From Ignavibacterium sp. (GTDB lineage: Bacteria; Bacteroidota; Ignavibacteria; Ignavibacteriales; Ignavibacteriaceae), in NCBI GenBank assembly GCA_018335755.1, contig JAGXRK010000063.1, positions 124,001 to 188,000 on the forward strand: a stretch of DNA of 64,000 bases. Direction: 5' to 3'. The notes beneath the pieces are model-generated. The model ran no database searches. It saw nothing but the letters and a program-made list of their open reading frames with translations, and was not told the DNA's origin. The position numbers were made by a program, and so were the translations under genes. How positions within the stretch are numbered: position 1 is the stretch's first letter; each line of letters begins with the position of its first letter. This document shows positions 55,559 through 63,803 of this stretch, piece by piece.

Positions 55559-57130
55559 ATGAAGTTCTTTTTACACAGTGTTTTTTATTTAGTAATACTA
55601 ACATCGTTTTTAACAGCACAGGATTATATATGGCTTCGTACTCAAAACGGCAGCAGTCTTGGCGGGCCTATTGATGTGGAAAAAAATAATTCAGACAAAG
55701 TTTATTATGGAACAGGAAGTACAATTTTCAGAAGTACAGACAGAGGTGAAACTTTTCAACCCTTTGGAATTTCAATTCCTAATTCATCAGCAGTAAAATG
55801 TATAATTCTTAAAGAAGATAATCCATCAACTTTTATTGTCGCGGTGGAATCATCACCCAATGATAAAATTTATAAAACTACCGATGCAGGACAGACCTGG
55901 CTTCTTACTAATGATCAGGGTCAAATGTCATACTTTGGAATACCTGTAACAAAAGATCCCTCACATCCGGACACACTGTATACTATGATTGGGAATAATT
56001 TTCAAAGATCGACAGATTTTGGAAGTACCTGGTCAACAATTTCCAGTAATTTTGGTCCTATCAGTGCTCCCTGCGATATAGAAGTATTTAAAGATACCAG
56101 CATAATTTTAATTGGAGATAATGGAACTGGAATTTTCCGAAGTACAGATTATGGTTTAACCTGGTCGCAAACATTCAGCACCAGCGGAGAGATACCTGTT
56201 ATTGCAATTGACCATTTAAACCCCGGAGTTGCGTGGGCTACAAAGTGGGGCGGCGGCGGCGGTTTTCTAAAATCTATTGACTACGGAGCTACATGGATTC
56301 CAATAGCCCAGTTTAATGGAATTAATATGTGGGGTGTTCACGTTAATCCGTATGATGGAAATGAAGTGTATGCAGCATGTTACTCCTGTGGAAATACCTG
56401 GCGCACAAAAGATGGAGGACTAAGCTGGTTACAGATCGGTATTAGCTCAACAAATTATCAGGTATTCGTTGTTGATTCTATGACTGTGTTTTCTGCTCAG
56501 GGAAATGGAATTTATAAGCTAAACTCACCTTATTTTATTCCGGTAGAACTTAGTGCTTTTTCTGCTTCTGTTCATAATGGAAATGTTTTACTGTCGTGGT
56601 CAACAGTTTCAGAATTAAACAACAGCGGTTTTGAAATTGAAAGGGCTTCGTCCTTTAACACCCGTTTATCCGCCGGAACTTCGCAACTTCAGGAATGGGA
56701 AAAAACAGGATTTGTTGAAGGTTATGGCACTACTACCGAAAAACAAGATTATAATTTTCTGGATAATCCATCTGAGTACGGAATATATTTATACAGACTA
56801 AAACAAATCGATTTTGACGGAACATTTGAATATTCAAATGCAGCGGAAGTTGAATTTTCTGCACCTGCTGAATTTTTATTAAATCAGAATTATCCTAATC
56901 CTTTTAATCCATCAACGGTTATCAGTTTCCAATTGTCCATAAACAGCCATGTTAGTTTAAAAGTTTATGACTTATTGGGTAACAAAATAGCTGATCTTGT
57001 GAATGAATTTAAACCTGCAGGTTTACACGAGATTGAATTTAATGCAGAAAGATTATCCAGCGGAATCTATTTTTATAAAATCACTGCAGGAGAATTTTTA
57101 CAGATCAGGAAAATGTCATTAATAAAATAA
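55559..57130 (+). CDS. Secreted BNR/sortilin-like propeller protein with T9SS sorting domain
   Basis: The 523-residue protein has a signal peptide (ending FLTAQDY), a propeller (about 20-325) of BNR/VPS10-like blades with the S-x-D-x-G-x-T-W signature (STDRGETFQP, TTDAGQTWLLT, STDYGLTWSQTF, TKDGGLSWLQI), and a fibronectin-like linker (about 330-430) with VELSAFSASVHNGNVLLSW and NNSGFEIERA. The C-terminal T9SS domain (about 439-523) has LNQNYPNPFNPST and ends RKMSLIK. A stretch in the linker (SSFNTRLSAGTSQLQEWEK, about 56650-56700) is longer than in the paralogue at 58050 and looks inserted. It is the first of three T9SS cargo genes in a row. Ligand unknown. Confidence 0.9.
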   Translation: MKFFLHSVFYLVILTSFLTAQDYIWLRTQNGSSLGGPIDVEKNNSDKVYYGTGSTIFRSTDRGETFQPFGISIPNSSAVKCIILKEDNPSTFIVAVESSPNDKIYKTTDAGQTWLLTNDQGQMSYFGIPVTKDPSHPDTLYTMIGNNFQRSTDFGSTWSTISSNFGPISAPCDIEVFKDTSIILIGDNGTGIFRSTDYGLTWSQTFSTSGEIPVIAIDHLNPGVAWATKWGGGGGFLKSIDYGATWIPIAQFNGINMWGVHVNPYDGNEVYAACYSCGNTWRTKDGGLSWLQIGISSTNYQVFVVDSMTVFSAQGNGIYKLNSPYFIPVELSAFSASVHNGNVLLSWSTVSELNNSGFEIERASSFNTRLSAGTSQLQEWEKTGFVEGYGTTTEKQDYNFLDNPSEYGIYLYRLKQIDFDGTFEYSNAAEVEFSAPAEFLLNQNYPNPFNPSTVISFQLSINSHVSLKVYDLLGNKIADLVNEFKPAGLHEIEFNAERLSSGIYFYKITAGEFLQIRKMSLIK

Positions 57131-57181
57131 AAATCTTAGAAGTGTGTTTATATTATTTTTTAAAAAGTTAAGGTTACTCAT

Positions 57182-57976
57182 ATGAAATATTCTTTACTGT
57201 TAGCTTTTGTTTTTTTTGGAATTGTTGTTTATGCCGGTATAAATTTTTCAACTGGTATAACCGGCAGAACTGAAAAAAATGGTTTTGGATGTACATGTCA
57301 TAGTCCCCAAAGAGATTTGAGTGTTATTGTACAAATTGAAGGGCCTGATACACTATTTAAAGGTGCAACAGGTAATTATACTATATCATTATCAGGAGGA
57401 CCAGCAATTGCCGGTGGATTCAATGTTGCCTCTTTACTTGGAAATCTCAATCCTGTTGATGGCACTGCAAAATTACTTCTTTCAGAATTAACTCATACAT
57501 CTCCTAAAATGTTTTCAGGAAATACAGAAATTAGTTGGGAATTTACGCTGCAAGCACGTGACTCTATTTATACAGATACACTCTATTCTGCATCTAATAG
57601 CGTTAATGCAGACGGTTCTGCAAGTTCAGATGATAAATGGAATTTTGGTGATAAGTTTGTAGTTCATGTTATTGATCAGCCATCTTCGGTTGGTGATGAC
57701 CTAACTACTTTAAATTCATTTTCATTAAATCAGAATTATCCCAATCCGTTTAACCCGAGCACTAAAATCAGTTGGCAGTCTACAGTCGGCAGTCATCAGA
57801 TACTAACAGTATATGATGCTATTGGTACTGAGGTTGCAACACTTTTAAATGAATTTAAAGAAGCTGGAAAATATGAGATTGATTTTAATGCTTCAGCATT
57901 ATCATCCGGAGTGTATTACTATAAATTGCAAGCCGGCAGCTTTATTGAGACTAAAAAAATGCTGCTGCTGAGATGA
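57182..57976 (+). CDS. T9SS cargo with reelin-like/choice-of-anchor-V domain, paralogue 1
   Basis: The 264-residue protein has a signal peptide (to about VVYAG), then a conserved N-terminus INFSTGITGRTEKNGFGCTC followed by H, and a beta-sandwich domain (about 35-165) with VQIEGPDTLFKGATGNYTIS, SGGPAIAGGFNVASLLG and DDKWNFGDKFVVHVID. The T9SS sorting domain (about 180-264) has LNQNYPNPFNPST. The CTCH is one residue short of a canonical CXXCH heme site and recurs in the paralogue as DGCTCHN, so it may be a metal or heme ligand set. It is followed 73 bases later by its paralogue, which has an extra fibronectin-like domain. Confidence 0.85.
   Translation: MKYSLLLAFVFFGIVVYAGINFSTGITGRTEKNGFGCTCHSPQRDLSVIVQIEGPDTLFKGATGNYTISLSGGPAIAGGFNVASLLGNLNPVDGTAKLLLSELTHTSPKMFSGNTEISWEFTLQARDSIYTDTLYSASNSVNADGSASSDDKWNFGDKFVVHVIDQPSSVGDDLTTLNSFSLNQNYPNPFNPSTKISWQSTVGSHQILTVYDAIGTEVATLLNEFKEAGKYEIDFNASALSSGVYYYKLQAGSFIETKKMLLLR
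57771..57798 (+). repeat. CAGTCGGCAGTC-type repeat in coding sequence (R2 copy 1)
   Basis: The 28-base stretch matches 58915-58942 at 26 of 28 positions and encodes SWQSTVGSHQ in the sorting domain of paralogue 1. It contains direct repeats of GGCAGTC. Confidence 0.6.
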
Positions 57977-58049
57977 TAATATTCTTAAACAATATAATTT
58001 ATCGAATGATTATCAACTTTATAAATTATTTCAAGGGAGAACTACTTAA

Positions 58050-59120
58050 ATGAAAGTTAATACTATTCTTATTCTTTTCTTTTTTAGTGTTTTAGTTTAT
58101 GCCGGAATTGAATACTCTACAGGCCTCACCGGTGTAACAGAAAAAAACGGTGATGGTTGTACGTGTCATAATCTCACACCTGAACCAACAATTTGGGTCA
58201 GAATTGAGGGACCTGATACATTATTGCAAGGACAAACAGCACAATACACTTTAAAATTATCAGGCGGTCCTGCAATCAGCGGCGGTTTTAATGTTGCAGC
58301 ATTCTCAGGAGTTTTAAATGTAGACGGTACCGGAGTTCAAAAAATGGGAGATGAGTTAACACAAACATCTCCGCTGGCTTTTCTGGATTCTGTAGTTTCC
58401 TGGACATTTTCTTTTACAGCAGGAAATACTAACTACATAGATACACTTTACTCGGTTGCAAACAGCGTAAATGGCAATGGTGATCCAACTGGAGATTCAT
58501 GGAATTTCGGAGCTAAGTTTCCAATAGTTGTTCTTGATGTTATCCCTGTTGAACTTACTTCATTTACTGCATCAATAATAAACGGAAGCGTTGCTCTCAA
58601 ATGGCAGACAGCAACAGAGGTAAATAACTCCGGCTTTCAAATCGAGCGCAGTGTCATTTCGAACGGAGTGAGAAATCTTAATTGGGAAGAGATCGGATTT
58701 GTAAATGGTTATGGAACTACAACTTCAGCTAAACAGTATTCCTTTACTGATAACTCTCCCCTTTCCGGAAGCATCTATTACAGGCTAAAGCAGCTGGATT
58801 TTGATGGAAGTTTTACATATTCGAATGAAATTGAAATAAACTTTAACGATGTAGTTTCTGATTTTATATTAGAGCAGAATTATCCGAATCCATTCAATCC
58901 AAGCACCAAGATCAGTTGGCAGTCGGCAGTCGGCAGTCATCAAACATTGAAAGTATTTGATGTTCTTGGTGATGAAGTCGCAACACTTGTTGATGAATAC
59001 CGTGAGGCTGGAAGATATGAAGTAAATTTTGATGCTTCGCGACTCGCAAGCGGTGTATATATCTACAGATTATCAGCTGGCTCTTTTATCGAAATGAAAA
59101 AGATGCTGCTTCTAAAGTAA
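58050..59120 (+). CDS. T9SS cargo with reelin-like/choice-of-anchor-V domain, paralogue 2
   Basis: The 356-residue protein is a tandem paralogue of the preceding gene: a signal peptide (to about VLVYAG), the block IEYSTGLTGVTEKNGDGCTC followed by H, the same beta-sandwich (IEGPDTLLQGQTAQYTLKL, SGGPAISGGFNVAAFSG, WNFGAKFPIVVLD), then an added fibronectin-type region (about 170-268, VELTSFTASIINGSVALKWQ) and the T9SS sorting domain (about 271-356, LEQNYPNPFNPST). The added region contains an in-frame repeat-derived insert SVISNGVRNLN. A ribosome site (AAGGGAGA, 58034-58041) precedes ATG 58050, and a terminator follows. Probably arose by duplication with gain of the Fn3 region, as also present in the gene at 55559. 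Confidence 0.86.
   Translation: MKVNTILILFFFSVLVYAGIEYSTGLTGVTEKNGDGCTCHNLTPEPTIWVRIEGPDTLLQGQTAQYTLKLSGGPAISGGFNVAAFSGVLNVDGTGVQKMGDELTQTSPLAFLDSVVSWTFSFTAGNTNYIDTLYSVANSVNGNGDPTGDSWNFGAKFPIVVLDVIPVELTSFTASIINGSVALKWQTATEVNNSGFQIERSVISNGVRNLNWEEIGFVNGYGTTTSAKQYSFTDNSPLSGSIYYRLKQLDFDGSFTYSNEIEINFNDVVSDFILEQNYPNPFNPSTKISWQSAVGSHQTLKVFDVLGDEVATLVDEYREAGRYEVNFDASRLASGVYIYRLSAGSFIEMKKMLLLK
58651..58680 (+). repeat. Interspersed repeat copy inside paralogue 2 (family R3)
   Basis: This stretch reads GTGTCATTTCGAACGGAGTG then AGAAATCTTA and encodes SVISNGVRNL within the Fn3-like region. It matches the coding strand of 14781-14811 at 24 of 30 positions and is in the same reading frame. It resembles the TCATTTCGAACGGAGTGAGA interspersed repeat I recall from Bacteroidota genomes. 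Confidence 0.7.
58915..58942 (+). repeat. CAGTCGGCAGTC-type repeat in coding sequence (R2 copy 2)
   Basis: The 28-base stretch has three tandem GGCAGTC units and encodes SWQSAVGSHQ in the sorting domain of paralogue 2. It differs from copy 1 at two positions. Confidence 0.6.
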
Positions 59121-59136
59121 TTTTGAGAGATTAGTT

Positions 59137-59163
59137 AAGGTCGGGATTAAAAATCCCGGCCTT
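59137..59163 (+). terminator. Terminator hairpin after the T9SS cargo genes
   Basis: AAGGTCGGGATT (59137-59148) and AATCCCGGCCTT (59152-59163) form a 12-bp stem with one T-G pair and a three-base loop, 16 bases after the stop codon. The following T tract is weak (GATAAATTTC), so efficiency is uncertain. Confidence 0.75.
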
Positions 59164-59247
59164 GATAAATTTCTATAATTGTAAATAAGAAATTACCTGA
59201 TAGCGAAACTATTTCTATAGTGCATAATTCAATACCCCTCCCTAATG

Positions 59248-59278
59248 TTTGCTAATAAATATCGCTTCTTTATATTTG
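59248..59278 (+). promoter_or_regulatory. Bacteroidota-type promoter of the hybrid regulator gene
   Basis: TTTG (59248-59251) and TATATTTG (59271-59278) match the TTTG / TAnnTTTG pattern of Bacteroidota primary-sigma promoters, with a 19-base spacing. The ATG of the regulator is four bases after the second element, so the transcript would have almost no leader. Confidence 0.5.
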
Positions 59279-59282
59279 AATT

Positions 59283-62200
59283 ATGATATTATTCAACCGC
59301 TTATTATTCATTACAATTTCAACTATTTGTTTGGGACTTATTAGTTCATCCAACAGCTATGCACAATCTATAAAATTTAATAATCTCACTGTTGAAGACG
59401 GACTATCTAATAATAAAGTGAATATTATCATTCAGGATAAGACCGGCTTTATATGGTTTGGCACTGAGGATGGTCTAAACAGGTATGACGGATATAATTT
59501 GAAAGTCTATCGCCACGATTCATCTGATTCAAATAGTCTGTCAAACAATAGTATCTGGGCTCTTCTTGAAGACAAGCAGGGAAATATCTGGATTGGGACA
59601 AAAGACGGCAAGGTAAATATATTCAATCCGATATCTGAAAAAGTTATTCGGATCACACCACAGCCAATCTTAAAGGACTGGAATAGCATTACTGCTCTTT
59701 ATGAGGATAATACTGGTAAAATCTGGATTGGAACAAGAAGTGCCGGTGTTTATAAATATAATCCTGAGTCAAAAGATTTTTCACACTGGAACTATGATAC
59801 TTTGAGCTACAACGGTCTCTCTCATTTTAGCGTAAGGTCAATTGTCCAGGATCAACATGGCAAAATTATCATTGGGACTTATAAAGGACTTAATCGAATA
59901 GATCCTAAGATTCCAGGAAATGAAATAGAAAAATTTTATCACGAACAAGGTAACCTAAATAGTTTAAGCAGCAGCCAGATTTATAATCTTACTAAATCAA
60001 ATCAATATCCTGAAATTATCTGGATTGGTACACCAACCGGACTAAACGAATTTGATTCAGCTAACGACTCTTTCAAAAGAATAAAAATTCCTAATAAGGA
60101 AAATCTGCAGTTCGGGGAAGGAGCTAGCTCTGTTATTGAAGAAGTGATTAATGGTGAGGAGATTCTCTGGACTGATACTTATTCGGGACTTTTAAGAATT
60201 AACATTACAACCGGATCATATCATCGATTCACTGAAAATCCAAATGATCCTGGCAGTCTTATCAACAATCAAATTAATAAAATAATCAAAGACCGTTCGG
60301 GTGTTATCTGGATTGCAACTGAAAACGGCGTAAGCTTTTACTCGCCTAAAAGCACAAGATTCAATTCTCCATTTAATGAAAAAGCTCAGATATTTTTAAA
60401 TGCTTCAAAATTAAAGAACAATCTCAGAGCTGCAGTTCAGGATAAAAATAAAAATATTTGGTTGGGCTTTTCTGATGGTTTAATATCAATAGTTAATTCA
60501 GAGGGAAGTAATTTAACTAAAAGTTATCCTCAACTAGATCAATTGAATGTATGGTGTTTGTCTGCAGATTCTGCTAATTCATTATGGATAGGTACTTACG
60601 GACAGGGATTAAAGCAATATGATTTAAATACCGGCACACAGAAAGACTTGCAGCTAATCTATAAAAAAACAAGTGAAAGGACTGTTCCTTTTATAAAATC
60701 TTTATTTACGGATTCAAAAAATAATTTATGGATTGGTTATTGGGGATCAGGTCTTGGATTCTATGATCCTTTAAATGGAAATTCAAAAGTTTGGCGTTCA
60801 GAAACAGATAATCCTGCTTCACTAAATTTCCAGGATATCTGGTCGATTGCAGAAGATCGGTTTAGAAGAATATGGCTGGGAACTCCGGGTGGCGGCTTAA
60901 ACTTAGTGAAAGATATTGATAATGATATCTTCGGGTACTGGGTTCATTCAGAAGATGACTCTAATTCTATAAGCAGCAATAGTGTTTTTTCGGTTTGTGC
61001 TGCAAAAATCCATAACAAAATTGTTGATAGTAATTTAACTGTGCTTTGGGTTGGAACAAATAACGGATTAAATAAATTTTCAATCAATAACAGAAGCATG
61101 GATCCATATGACTTCTCTGTTGATATAAAGCATTTTACAAAAAACAATGGACTTCCCGATCATAATGTTAATAGCATACTTGAAGATGACAATGGAAATT
61201 TGTGGATTGGGACCAACGCCGGTATTTCTTTCTTCGATGTTAATAAAGAATCGTTTACTAATTTCAGCAGAAAAGATGGACTAAATGGAATAACAATGAA
61301 TCCGGATGCTGCATTAAAACTTGAAGATGGACTAATGATTTTTGGAAGTGCTGAGGGTCCAAACATTGTAAATCCTTCTGAAATAAATTTTTCAAAATAT
61401 AAACCAAATATTATATTTACTGATTTTCAGCTATTTAACCAATCGCTTATGATAGGTGACAATTCACCTCTGAAAAAAAGTATAATCCACACTGAAGAGA
61501 TAGTACTTTCGCACGACCAGGATGTTTTTTCATTTAAATTTGCAGCACTTGATTTTAATTCACCTCAATCGATCAAATATGCTTATAAGATGGAGGGTTT
61601 TGATATTGACTGGATAGAAACTGATGGCAGACGTTTTGCAACTTATACAAATCTTGATCCCGGAACATATTTCTTCAAAGTAAAAGCAACTAACGCCGAT
61701 GGGGTTTGGAACAGTGAGGCTGCATCAATCATGTTGATAATTACTCCACCATGGTGGGCAACTCTTTGGGCTTACGGATTATACATGTTTCTTATTATCC
61801 TGGGCTTATTAGCGATAAGACGATTTGAAATGAGCAGAGTTAAGCTCAGAAATGAATTACGGCTACGCAATTATGAGGCAGAACAAAAATCACAATTAGA
61901 GGAAACGAAATCAAGATTTTTTGCCAACCTTTCGCACGAATTCAGAACTCCGTTAACACTTATTAAAGGTCCGGTTGAAATATTAAAGAATAAAATAACC
62001 GGCAGATCAGAAAAGGAACAAATTGATATAATTGAACGCAATAGTGAAAAACTTAAGGAATTAATTGACCAGCTTCTTGAATTATCACAACTTGAAAATG
62101 CATCTGTTCCTTTAAAAGCACAACAAGAAGATTTAATTAAAATTCTGAAAGGGTTAGTATATTCTTTTGAATCTTTAGCACATCAAAAAAGTATTACAGT

Positions 62201-63497
62201 AAAGTTTGAAAGTGAATGTGAATTAAAGACTGTATGGATTGACAGAGATAAGTTTGAAAAGATCATTAACAACCTTCTTTCCAATGCTTTTAAGTTTACA
62301 CCTTCAGGAGAAACAGTCAGTGTTCAAGTAAAAACTATTATATCTGATGAAAAAGATTTTGCTGAAGTTATAATATCCGATACAGGAATAGGTATTCCTG
62401 AACACAAACTGAAAAATATTTTCGATCGGTTTTACCAGGTGGATGATTCTTCACAAAGAAATTATGGTGGCTCAGGAATCGGTTTAGCGCTTGTGAAAGA
62501 GTTGGTTGATCTGCACAAGTGGAATATTACTGTTGAAAGTGATAAAGGGAAAGGATCAACATTCAAACTAATAATTCCATTAACAGAAGATTATTGGGAC
62601 GATTCTGAAAAGTTATCAGGCGAATTAATCAACAAAATTTCAGCGCAAGTTCGAAATAAATCAGCAGCGACTCAGCTTAGTGATCAAATTGATGGATTAA
62701 ATGATTTAAAGAATAAGAAAATATCTCAGGAAAATAAATCTTCAATTCTGATCGTAGAAGATTCTGATGATCTTAGAAAATACTTATCAGATTTACTAAA
62801 AAATAATTATGCAATTTCGGAAGCCATAAACGGTGAAAAAGGTCTTAAAGCTGCAAATGAAATTTTACCTGATCTTATAATAAGTGATGTAATGATGCCT
62901 TCGATGGATGGTTTGGAGTTCTGCCGTCAGATTAAAACAGAATGGAAGACAAGCGATATACCTATCATTCTTCTTACTGCGAAGGCATCTTTTGAAAGTA
63001 AACTTGAAGGATTGGAAACAGGAGCTGATGACTATCTTACAAAACCGTTTGATTCCAGAGAACTGTTTGTAAGAGTAAAAAATCTTCTGGAGCAGAGAAA
63101 ACGTATACGGGAAAAATTCGGTCAGGAGCTTTCTCCCCTGCCTGAAATAGATAAGCTTGAATCGGGTGATCAAAATCTTATCAGGCGTGCTTATGAAATT
63201 GTTGAACAGAATCTTGACAAAACAAACTTCAGCACAGATCAGTTAGCTAAAGAATTATTTCTAAGCCGCTCGCAGCTTCACAGAAAATTTTCAGTAATTT
63301 CTGGACAGGCACCGGGAGAATTTATACGAACAATAAAACTAAAACACGCCGCAAAAATGGTACTAGAGAAAAAGTTGCCGGTAACACAAATTGCTTATGC
63401 CATTGGTTTTTCGAGTCCAGCTCAGTTTGCGAGAGCATTTTCAAAACAATTTAACTGTACTCCTTCAGAATATTCCAACCATCAAAAAGTTGAATAA
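59283..63497 (+). CDS. Hybrid two-component system protein (Reg_prop-Y_Y_Y-HisKA-HATPase-REC-AraC)
   Basis: This 1404-residue inner-membrane protein joins sensor, kinase, receiver and transcription factor. A signal peptide (ending NSYAQS) precedes two propellers of Reg_prop blades (about 30-720) with repeated I/L-W-I/F-G-T-x-x-G-L/V motifs (FIWFGTEDGLNRYDG, IWIGTKDGKVNIF, LWIGTNAGISFFD). A Y_Y_Y Ig-like domain (about 735-815) and one transmembrane helix (about 822-845) follow. Inside are HisKA with NLSHEFRTPLTL (His about 884), HATPase_c (about 990-1100: NNLLSNAFKFTP, GSGIGLALV), a receiver (about 1152-1270: LIVEDSDDLRK, IISDVMMPSMDG) and an AraC HTH domain (about 1300-1400: TNFSTDQLAKELFLSRSQLH, AIGFSSPAQFARAF). 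Related regulators sense surface-derived sugars and activate neighbouring genes. Here no polysaccharide-use genes are adjacent; the target may be the T9SS cargo genes upstream or the small genes downstream. Confidence 0.95.
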   Translation: MILFNRLLFITISTICLGLISSSNSYAQSIKFNNLTVEDGLSNNKVNIIIQDKTGFIWFGTEDGLNRYDGYNLKVYRHDSSDSNSLSNNSIWALLEDKQGNIWIGTKDGKVNIFNPISEKVIRITPQPILKDWNSITALYEDNTGKIWIGTRSAGVYKYNPESKDFSHWNYDTLSYNGLSHFSVRSIVQDQHGKIIIGTYKGLNRIDPKIPGNEIEKFYHEQGNLNSLSSSQIYNLTKSNQYPEIIWIGTPTGLNEFDSANDSFKRIKIPNKENLQFGEGASSVIEEVINGEEILWTDTYSGLLRINITTGSYHRFTENPNDPGSLINNQINKIIKDRSGVIWIATENGVSFYSPKSTRFNSPFNEKAQIFLNASKLKNNLRAAVQDKNKNIWLGFSDGLISIVNSEGSNLTKSYPQLDQLNVWCLSADSANSLWIGTYGQGLKQYDLNTGTQKDLQLIYKKTSERTVPFIKSLFTDSKNNLWIGYWGSGLGFYDPLNGNSKVWRSETDNPASLNFQDIWSIAEDRFRRIWLGTPGGGLNLVKDIDNDIFGYWVHSEDDSNSISSNSVFSVCAAKIHNKIVDSNLTVLWVGTNNGLNKFSINNRSMDPYDFSVDIKHFTKNNGLPDHNVNSILEDDNGNLWIGTNAGISFFDVNKESFTNFSRKDGLNGITMNPDAALKLEDGLMIFGSAEGPNIVNPSEINFSKYKPNIIFTDFQLFNQSLMIGDNSPLKKSIIHTEEIVLSHDQDVFSFKFAALDFNSPQSIKYAYKMEGFDIDWIETDGRRFATYTNLDPGTYFFKVKATNADGVWNSEAASIMLIITPPWWATLWAYGLYMFLIILGLLAIRRFEMSRVKLRNELRLRNYEAEQKSQLEETKSRFFANLSHEFRTPLTLIKGPVEILKNKITGRSEKEQIDIIERNSEKLKELIDQLLELSQLENASVPLKAQQEDLIKILKGLVYSFESLAHQKSITVKFESECELKTVWIDRDKFEKIINNLLSNAFKFTPSGETVSVQVKTIISDEKDFAEVIISDTGIGIPEHKLKNIFDRFYQVDDSSQRNYGGSGIGLALVKELVDLHKWNITVESDKGKGSTFKLIIPLTEDYWDDSEKLSGELINKISAQVRNKSAATQLSDQIDGLNDLKNKKISQENKSSILIVEDSDDLRKYLSDLLKNNYAISEAINGEKGLKAANEILPDLIISDVMMPSMDGLEFCRQIKTEWKTSDIPIILLTAKASFESKLEGLETGADDYLTKPFDSRELFVRVKNLLEQRKRIREKFGQELSPLPEIDKLESGDQNLIRRAYEIVEQNLDKTNFSTDQLAKELFLSRSQLHRKFSVISGQAPGEFIRTIKLKHAAKMVLEKKLPVTQIAYAIGFSSPAQFARAFSKQFNCTPSEYSNHQKVE

Positions 63498-63658
63498 GCC
63501 TGGTTAATACATCTTTTTAAACTTTGCAACAAAACAGCAAGAGATTGACACAATTTAGATAGTCATTTCGCTTCTCAGTTTCTACCTTTGCCATCGAAAA
63601 TAATTCCAAATTAGTTAATACAAACATCATCATAAAGCCTTTGAAAAAGAATATAGAT

Positions 63659-63787
63659 ATGGAAGATAATACCATCCTGCTCGAAAAGAAGGAAAAATTT
63701 ATTTCAAGGATAATAATTGCTGTTTCGATCATAGTTGGTGTATTAATAACTGTTTTATTGATAGGATTAGCGAGTTTATTTAATTAA
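63659..63787 (+). CDS. Small single-helix membrane protein (42 residues)
   Basis: A 43-codon frame (ATG 63659, stop TAA 63785-63787) encodes MEDNTILLEKKEKFISRIII followed by AVSIIVGVLITVLLIGLASL and FN: a short charged, Lys-rich head and one strong transmembrane helix. A TTG at 63641 could add six residues (MKKNID). The charged-head/hydrophobic-tail layout and the position 16 bases ahead of the next gene's ATG suggest a real cotranscribed microprotein. No family recognised. Confidence 0.5.
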   Translation: MEDNTILLEKKEKFISRIIIAVSIIVGVLITVLLIGLASLFN

Positions 63788-63803
63788 CAAAAAGGAGTCA
63801 AAC

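Noticed and set aside
14600..59120. CRISPR array among the short repeats
   Set aside because: The repeats are dispersed single copies without regular spacers, and no cas gene is present.
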